NCBI GenBank assembly: GCA_963922715.1
Contig: CAWUJT010000081.1
Location: 1 to 11,208 of the forward strand
Origin: CAWUJT01 sp963922715
GTDB lineage: Bacteria > Pseudomonadota > Alphaproteobacteria > Rhodobacterales > Rhodobacteraceae
Reading direction: 5' to 3'
DNA length: 11,208 nucleotides
Below, piece after piece: positions 6,709-11,208 of this stretch. Every line of letters begins with the position of its first letter. Positions within the stretch are counted from its first letter, which is position 1. Under the pieces are notes generated by a model that was given only the letters and a program-made list of their open reading frames with translations, did no database searches and had not been told where the DNA came from. The translations under genes were made by a program, and so were the position numbers.

Positions 6709-7064
6709 CAATCTGTGACACCTGCAAGCGCAAAAATTGGGATGTTGCGGCTAATAAACCAACTGATGGTGAGCGGCTTGCCGAACTCATCGAAAAACAA
6801 GCCGCAAAGCACGACAGCTTACGTATTCGTAGGCACTCTTGCCTTATGGGATGCCGCCGTGCTTGCAATTTAACTGTTCAAGCGCCTGGAAAAATAAGTT
6901 ATACTCTTGGTAAGTTTGCACCAACCGCCCATGTGGCAAAAGCAATCGTCAGATATGCCCTGCAACATGCAGAAAGCGAGACAGGACAAGTTCCCTTCAA
7001 ACACTGGCCCGAGGAAATTAAAGGCCATTTTATAACACGACATCTGCCTTTAACAGAACCATGA
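6693..7064 (+). CDS. DUF1636 family cysteine-rich protein, cobalamin-cluster associated
   Basis: 123-residue protein with five cysteines placed as CxxC (C8, C11) and C-x3-C-x3-C (C50, C54, C58, in CLMGCRRAC). This is the signature of the DUF1636 family, which has a thioredoxin-like ferredoxin resemblance and is expected to bind a metal or Fe-S centre. There is no signal peptide, so it should be cytoplasmic. It overlaps cobC by the 4-base ATGA (7061-7064), so the two are translationally coupled and DUF1636 probably works in cobalamin synthesis, cobalt handling or related redox chemistry. That role is inferred from position only. The chosen ATG 6693 lies 11 codons after the in-frame SseB stop and gives the expected N-terminus ending just before the first CxxC; its own ribosome-binding site is poor. 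Confidence 0.78.
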   Translation: MPTTLTICDTCKRKNWDVAANKPTDGERLAELIEKQAAKHDSLRIRRHSCLMGCRRACNLTVQAPGKISYTLGKFAPTAHVAKAIVRYALQHAESETGQVPFKHWPEEIKGHFITRHLPLTEP

Positions 7065-7999
7065 CCGGTGTGAGACAACGCCGCGATCATGGCGGCGGTT
7101 TGGATGCTGCAATAGAGAGGTGGGGGGGGAAACGTTCTGAGTGGATTGATCTATCCACCGGGATCAACCCCGTGCCGTATCCACTTCCAAAGTTGCTGCA
7201 AGACGATTGGACTGCGCTTCCAGATCATTATGCCATCGGGGATTTACTGCAAGCCGCACGCGCTTTTTGGCAGGTGCCAAATGGTGCCGACATCCTTGCT
7301 GCACCCGGCGCATCGGCACTGATTGCGCGTATTCCTGCCCTGTTTACCAGGGGTGACGTTCAAATTCCTCACCCCACATACAATGAACACGCTGCGGCCT
7401 TCAGCAACCATGGATGGAAAATTGTGGATCGCAGCGATCAAGCGCGGGTTGTTGTGCATCCAAACAACCCGGACGGACATGTCTGGACCCTGGAAACAAA
7501 CGGTCATCCACTTGTCATCGATGAAAGTTTTTGCGACGTGATACCAGAAGCATCTCACATCTCATTTAGTGAAGCCCCGAATGTTATTGTGCTGAAAAGC
7601 TTCGGGAAATTCTGGGGGTTGGCGGGCCTACGACTGGGTTTTGCAATTGCATCCCCTGACATCATTTCCCGACTTGCGGAATTGCTTGGACCCTGGCCTG
7701 TTGCGGGGCCTGCCTTACGCATCGGCACGGCGGCCTTGCAAGATAAACATTGGTCGGAAATGACACGCTTACGGTTAGTTCGAGATGCAGCCCGTTTGGA
7801 TGAGATTGTGGGGTGGCAAATTATTGGTGGAACGCCACTCTTTCGTCTTTACAATGTCACAAACGCGTTCCACATCCATAACAAACTGGCTGAGGCGAAA
7901 ATTCTAACGCGCATTTTCCCATATTCCGATCACTGGATCAGATTGGGATTGCACAAGTCGCAGCAGGATCTTGATAGATTGTCGGAGGCACTTCGATGA
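7061..7999 (+). CDS. cobC: Threonine-phosphate decarboxylase CobC (PLP-dependent)
   Basis: Aminotransferase-fold PLP enzyme that decarboxylates L-threonine O-3-phosphate to (R)-1-amino-2-propanol phosphate, the linker of the cobalamin nucleotide loop. In 312 residues: the N-terminal RDHGGGLD (8-15), WIDLSTGINPVPYP (28-41) typical of CobC/CobD decarboxylases, HPNNPDG (133-139), VIDESF (152-157) with the Asp that contacts the pyridine nitrogen, and LKSFGKFWGLAGLRLGF (178-194) with the Schiff-base Lys183 and phosphate-binding Arg191. WIRLGL (292-297) supplies the carboxylate/phosphate-side Arg294. At 312 residues it is somewhat shorter than many relatives but has all motifs. Start ATG overlaps the DUF1636 stop and its stop overlaps the cobD start, both as ATGA. 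An eight-G run (7122-7129) lies at codons 21-23. Confidence 0.93.
   Translation: MTGVRQRRDHGGGLDAAIERWGGKRSEWIDLSTGINPVPYPLPKLLQDDWTALPDHYAIGDLLQAARAFWQVPNGADILAAPGASALIARIPALFTRGDVQIPHPTYNEHAAAFSNHGWKIVDRSDQARVVVHPNNPDGHVWTLETNGHPLVIDESFCDVIPEASHISFSEAPNVIVLKSFGKFWGLAGLRLGFAIASPDIISRLAELLGPWPVAGPALRIGTAALQDKHWSEMTRLRLVRDAARLDEIVGWQIIGGTPLFRLYNVTNAFHIHNKLAEAKILTRIFPYSDHWIRLGLHKSQQDLDRLSEALR
7122..7129 (+). repeat. G8 homopolymer inside cobC
   Basis: Eight consecutive G bases encode part of W21-G22-G23. The protein reads well on both sides, so the frame is intact in this copy. A one-base slip would truncate CobC very early. Confidence 0.9.
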
Positions 8000-8913
8000 G
8001 TTTGTTTCTCGCTTTACTTTTGGACGCTGTTGTTGGGGAGCCGGAAGAAATCTGGAAAAGAATAAAACATCCCGCCGTTTTGATGGGGGAGGCGGTTGCC
8101 AAACTTGAGAGCCGTTTAAATGCCCCCCCCAAACAACGACAAGAAGGCATGAAGGCGGTTGCAATCCTCGTTGTCGGATTTGGTCTTTTGGGTTTTATCA
8201 TCAGCATTCTTCCGTTCAGTTGGATATTTGAAACGATCATCGCCGCGATCCTTTTGGCCCATAAAAGCCTTGTGGATCACGTTCAGGCCGTTGCAGATGG
8301 TCTCGGAATATCTGTGGAAAAAGGTCGGGAAGCTGTGGCTGAAATCGTTGGACGCGATGTAGAGCAGATGGATACTCATGCTGTGGGGCGCGCGGCGATT
8401 GAATCTGCAGCTGAAAACCTCAGCGATGGTGTGGTGGCCCCGGTTTTTTGGTTTATGATTTTGGGTCTTCCTGGAATATTGATCTACAAAGCCATCAACA
8501 CGGCGGACTCTATGATTGGTTATAAGACAGAAAGGCTTAGGGAGTTTGGTTGGGCAACGGCGAAACTTGATGATCTGTTGAACTGGATACCGGCACGGAT
8601 TACGGCCTTTTTGATCCTTGTTTGCGATAACAGACATGATGACTGGCACTTGGTCAATAAGTATGCCCCCACGCATCGCAGTCCCAATGCAGGCTGGCCA
8701 GAGGCCGCAATGGCCGTTGTGATTGATACCCCTCTATCTGGGCCGCGCGTTTACGAGGGAAAAATTCATGATGAGCCCTGGATCCATCCGAAAGGCATTC
8801 GTGACCCCGATGTTGAAGCGATTGAAGACAGTTGTGTCATTCTTTGGCGTGTTTGGAAAATTGTTGTCGGCGCGGCATTTGTTTTTGGGCTTTTGACCTC
8901 GGTCACGTTATAA
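7996..8913 (+). CDS. cobD: Adenosylcobinamide-phosphate synthase CobD (CbiB)
   Basis: Integral inner-membrane enzyme that amidates adenosylcobyric acid with (R)-1-amino-2-propanol phosphate, the product of CobC, to give adenosylcobinamide phosphate. The 305-residue protein shows the family pattern: LLLDAVVGEPEE (7-18) followed by HPAVLMG (25-31), SAAENLSDGVVAPVFW (137-152), the highly conserved YKAINTADSMIGYKTER (164-180), then FGWATAKLDDLLNWIPARITA (184-204). Hydrophobic helices lie at about 52-73, 75-90, 147-168, 198-212 and 283-302. The start overlaps the cobC stop (ATGA), so the two enzymes for consecutive steps are made together. An eight-C run (8123-8130) lies at codons 43-45, frame intact. 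Confidence 0.93.
   Translation: MSLFLALLLDAVVGEPEEIWKRIKHPAVLMGEAVAKLESRLNAPPKQRQEGMKAVAILVVGFGLLGFIISILPFSWIFETIIAAILLAHKSLVDHVQAVADGLGISVEKGREAVAEIVGRDVEQMDTHAVGRAAIESAAENLSDGVVAPVFWFMILGLPGILIYKAINTADSMIGYKTERLREFGWATAKLDDLLNWIPARITAFLILVCDNRHDDWHLVNKYAPTHRSPNAGWPEAAMAVVIDTPLSGPRVYEGKIHDEPWIHPKGIRDPDVEAIEDSCVILWRVWKIVVGAAFVFGLLTSVTL
8123..8130 (+). repeat. C8 homopolymer inside cobD
   Basis: Eight consecutive C bases encode part of N42-A43-P44-P45. The reading frame is intact here, but the run is a slippage-prone site near the start of the gene. Confidence 0.9.
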
Positions 8914-8914
8914 G
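8885..8914 (+). promoter_or_regulatory. Weak candidate promoter ahead of the lytic transglycosylase gene
   Basis: TATAAG (8909-8914) matches five of six -10 bases and TTGGGC (8885-8890) lies 18 bases before it. If used, transcription would start near 8921 and let the murein gene be expressed apart from cobD. Proposed by eye only. Confidence 0.22.
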
Positions 8915-8924
8915 ACTAAGGGCT

Positions 8925-8934
8925 ATGTATACAT
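8925..8934. repeat. Perfect 10-base palindrome ATGTATACAT
   Basis: This palindrome sits in the 50-base gap between cobD and the lytic transglycosylase gene, just after the candidate -10. It could be a small operator half of a dimeric regulator, but without flanking symmetry it could also be chance. It is too short and AT-rich to be a terminator. Confidence 0.3.
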
Positions 8935-8963
8935 CTACAAATCACAAAACCTAAGAGGGTGAG

Positions 8964-10136
8964 ATGAAGCGACACTTAATCCTCATATTCGCTTGCGGTT
9001 TGGTTTTTCCGACGGTTGTTTTTGCGCAATGCGGGGGCTCTTTTTCGAATTTCGTGCACGGCCTGAAAGAGGAAGCGCGGATGCGCGGTTTCGAACAATC
9101 CATGGTTGATCGGTTCTTCGCCCGCGTTGAACAAGATCCCGCGACTTTACAAGCAGATCGTCGGCAAAGTGTTTTCCAACTGCCCTTCACCGATTTCGCG
9201 CGTCGTTTGATCAGTGCGGACCGTTTGGGTCGCGGGCGCAGTAATGCGGAAAGATACGATGCCGTCTTTGATCGCATCGAGGCACGCTATGGTATTCCGC
9301 GGGGTGTTTTGCTGGCATTTTGGGCCTTTGAAACCGACTACGGGGCTTTTCAGGGAAATTTCAACACGTTAAATTCTCTGGTCACCCTAAGCCATGATTG
9401 CCGCAGGCCAGAGCTTTTCCGTCCGCAAATTTTTGCTGCCCTTGAGCTTTATAGCCAGGGGGATTTTGACCCACAGCGCACGACCGGCGCTTGGGCGGGC
9501 GAGATTGGCATGGTGCAAATGCTCCCGGGTGACATCCTAGAGCGCGGCATTGACGGGGATGGCGATGGACATGTCACGCTTAAGACATCTGCCCCCGATG
9601 CGTTGATGTCAGCAGCAAACATGCTGAGCGGTTTAGGCTGGAGACCGAATGAGCCCTGGCTGGTTGAGGCTTTTGTTCCAGCTCAAATGGATTGGTCTTT
9701 GGCTGGCTTGCAAACAAAGCGTTCCATCGGCGAATGGGAAAAGCTTGGAGTGCGTCCCCGTCACGGCACGGCTGGCCATGAGCAACAAGCTTCTCTTATT
9801 TTGCCGCAGGGTCATAAGGGCCCCGCCTTTTTGGCGTTTGACAATTTCAATGTGTATTTCGACTGGAACCAGAGTTTTGTCTACGTTCTGACAGCCGCCT
9901 ATTTCGGAACCCGGTTGAGCGGTGCGCCCGTTTTTGACGCACGTGCCCCCGAACCTGGCCTCAATGGCGATCAAATGAAAGTGCTGCAACGCGTATTGGC
10001 GGCCCGTGGGCATGATGTCGGCGGCATCGATGGCATTCTTGGCGCGGGCACGCGCGCCGCTGTCCGGGCGGAGCAAAGTCGGTTAGAGTTGCCGGCGGAC
10101 GCTTGGCCAACGCAAAGACTGTTTAGCGCACTTTAG
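8964..10136 (+). CDS. Lytic murein transglycosylase, MltB family, with peptidoglycan-binding domain
   Basis: Periplasmic enzyme that cleaves the MurNAc-GlcNAc bond of peptidoglycan, forming 1,6-anhydro-MurNAc ends. The 390-residue protein starts with a signal peptide (MKRHLILIFACGLVFPTVVFA, cleavage likely after A21; Cys23 is not in a lipobox, so it is secreted soluble rather than a lipoprotein like E. coli MltB). The SLT-type catalytic domain (about 27-320) has AFWAFETDYG (118-127), with E123 as the probable catalytic acid, TLNSLVTLS (135-143), and GAWAGEIGMVQMLP (175-188). IDGDGDGH (196-203) matches the EF-hand-like calcium loop of Slt35. The C-terminal part (about 329-390, PGLNGDQMKVLQ and GGIDGILGAGTRAAV) is a peptidoglycan-binding type 1 domain. 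GAGGGTGAG precedes the ATG. It is convergent with the PBP gene. Confidence 0.92.
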   Translation: MKRHLILIFACGLVFPTVVFAQCGGSFSNFVHGLKEEARMRGFEQSMVDRFFARVEQDPATLQADRRQSVFQLPFTDFARRLISADRLGRGRSNAERYDAVFDRIEARYGIPRGVLLAFWAFETDYGAFQGNFNTLNSLVTLSHDCRRPELFRPQIFAALELYSQGDFDPQRTTGAWAGEIGMVQMLPGDILERGIDGDGDGHVTLKTSAPDALMSAANMLSGLGWRPNEPWLVEAFVPAQMDWSLAGLQTKRSIGEWEKLGVRPRHGTAGHEQQASLILPQGHKGPAFLAFDNFNVYFDWNQSFVYVLTAAYFGTRLSGAPVFDARAPEPGLNGDQMKVLQRVLAARGHDVGGIDGILGAGTRAAVRAEQSRLELPADAWPTQRLFSAL

Positions 10137-10176
10137 GCTTTGATAAGAAGACATTTTGTAACTGCGTCACACCTGA

Positions 10177-11208
10177 CTAATTGCCGCCAAAAATCCCTTG
10201 CAAGAAATTCAAAAACCCATCCTCCGTTGAGGGCGGTGATTGCACCGTTGCCCGTGGTTCAGGATCGTCAATGATAGGATCAATCATCGGCAGCGGCGTC
10301 TGTTCCATACCGTCATGGACACGCAACATTGTCTCTCGCCATATTTCGGCGGGCAGGCCACCACCCGTGACACCAGTAAGCGGTGTATTGTCATCATAGC
10401 CCATCCAGATACCCGCCACATAATCGCCCGTAAATCCAATAAACCATGCATCCCGAGCGGCTTGGGTTGTGCCGGTTTTACCGGCAGCTGGGCGACCGTC
10501 CGTTAGTTTGGCACGCTGCCCTGATCCCATCTCAACCACTTGGTACATCATGTAGACCAGTTGTCGGGCGGAGGTTTCTTGGATCACGCGTTCTCCCACC
10601 CCTCCCGATTGTTTCATGAGTGGAGTGTCTTCCCCTCTGAGGCGGAGCGTCCGCAACCCATAAGGCGTGACAGAGGTTCCCCCGTTAAGGATACCTGCAT
10701 AAGCGCCTGTCATCTCAAGCAGTGTGCTTTCGGAAACACCAAGTGCCAATGCTGGACCGTCGGCGAGATCGCTTTCGATACCGAATTGTGCTGCCACAGC
10801 ACGGACTGTTTCTCGACCAACCTTTTCGGAGATGCGCACGGCGGCTGTGTTCAGTGACAACGCCAAAGCTTGGGTGAGTGTGACGTCTCCATAAAACGCG
10901 TTGCTGTAGTTTTGCGGACTGTAAGGGCCTGAACCCGGCACATCAACTGTAAGCGGCCCGTCAAAAATGATCGAATCGAAGCGCTTCCCAAGATCAAGGG
11001 CTGCTGCATATACAAAGGGTTTGAAGGACGATCCAGTCTGACGTCTGGCTTGGGTGGCGCGATTGAACAAACCGGCCCCCCGTGTGTCGCGCCCGCCCAC
11101 CATCGCCCGCACCGCGCCATCCGCGCTCATCACAACGATGGCAGCTTGTGCTTGTGATCCCTCGCGCACGCGGTCTTCGAAGATTTGTGTAAGCGCGTCT
11201 TCAGCCGC
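10177..11208 (-). CDS. Class A penicillin-binding protein (PBP1A type), C-terminal part
   Basis: C-terminal 343 residues of a bifunctional peptidoglycan synthase; the frame stays open to base 11208, so the N-terminal membrane anchor and glycosyltransferase domain lie outside. The transpeptidase domain shows all three active-site motifs: SxxK in TGSSFKPF (nucleophile Ser codon at 11031-11029), SxN as SLN with NTAAVRISEKVG following, and KTGTT (Lys codon at 10479-10477). FTGDYVAGIWMGYDD follows the KTG motif as usual. ATQARRQTGSSFKPFVYA is typical of PBP1A rather than PBP2 or PBP3. The protein ends in a Pro/acid-rich tail (PIIDDPEPR) and a short hydrophobic stretch (FLNFLQGIFGGN), a common class A ending. 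The GTG at 11169 is an internal codon, not the start. It converges on the lytic transglycosylase gene, 40 bases apart. Confidence 0.93.
   Translation of the reverse strand, partial: AAEDALTQIFEDRVREGSQAQAAIVVMSADGAVRAMVGGRDTRGAGLFNRATQARRQTGSSFKPFVYAAALDLGKRFDSIIFDGPLTVDVPGSGPYSPQNYSNAFYGDVTLTQALALSLNTAAVRISEKVGRETVRAVAAQFGIESDLADGPALALGVSESTLLEMTGAYAGILNGGTSVTPYGLRTLRLRGEDTPLMKQSGGVGERVIQETSARQLVYMMYQVVEMGSGQRAKLTDGRPAAGKTGTTQAARDAWFIGFTGDYVAGIWMGYDDNTPLTGVTGGGLPAEIWRETMLRVHDGMEQTPLPMIDPIIDDPEPRATVQSPPSTEDGFLNFLQGIFGGN

Noticed and set aside
8116..8676. Minus-strand 186-codon frame opposite cobD
   Set aside because: Long, but antisense to a gene with clear CbiB motifs; its protein is rich in His/Arg/Asn with no family features.
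10137..10176. Bidirectional terminator between the convergent murein genes
   Set aside because: No stable inverted repeat with a T tract could be found on either strand.

Overview
The window looks like chromosomal DNA of an alphaproteobacterium, most likely a marine member of the Rhodobacteraceae (Roseobacter group) with moderate G+C. This rests on protein character and on the cobC-cobD pair, which uses the Pseudomonas denitrificans-type cobalamin gene names; it is inference, not a database match. Coding density is very high, no stretch over about 80 bases lacks a gene or RNA, and I see no insertion sequence, integrase, CRISPR array or phage gene. It reads as a core region, not a mobile island.

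Layout. (1) Bases 1-880, minus strand: rlmB (23S rRNA G2251 ribose methyltransferase), then the start of a small zinc-ribbon protein whose Shine-Dalgarno overlaps the rlmB stop. (2) Bases 945-1028, plus strand: a class II tRNA-Tyr (GTA) with encoded CCA and an unusual core, divergent from rlmB, followed by a short tRNA-Leu-like scrap. (3) Bases 1108-5250: an RND efflux pair, a lipoprotein periplasmic adaptor and an inner-membrane permease, with no outer-membrane channel gene. (4) Bases 5306-8913: a tight plus-strand run of a Fe-S uracil-DNA-glycosylase-family protein, an SseB-family protein, a DUF1636 cysteine-rich protein, cobC and cobD. The last three are joined by 4-base ATGA overlaps. (5) Bases 8964-10136: a secreted MltB-type lytic transglycosylase with a C-terminal peptidoglycan-binding domain. 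(6) Bases 10177-11208, minus strand and convergent: the C-terminal part of a class A penicillin-binding protein (PBP1A type), cut by the window edge.

How the genes work together. CobC makes (R)-1-amino-2-propanol phosphate and CobD attaches it to adenosylcobyric acid, so they form one step-pair in the nucleotide-loop branch of B12 synthesis. DUF1636 is translationally coupled to them and probably serves the same pathway or its metal supply. The adaptor and permease form a proton-driven efflux pump that must borrow a TolC-like channel from elsewhere. The last two genes are opposing peptidoglycan enzymes, one cutting and one building.

I did not find a clearly new multi-gene system. The points most worth checking are the atypical tRNA-Tyr core, the small reading frame that owns the best ribosome-binding site ahead of DUF1636, the DUF1636-cobalamin link, and the altered proton-relay residues in the RND permease.
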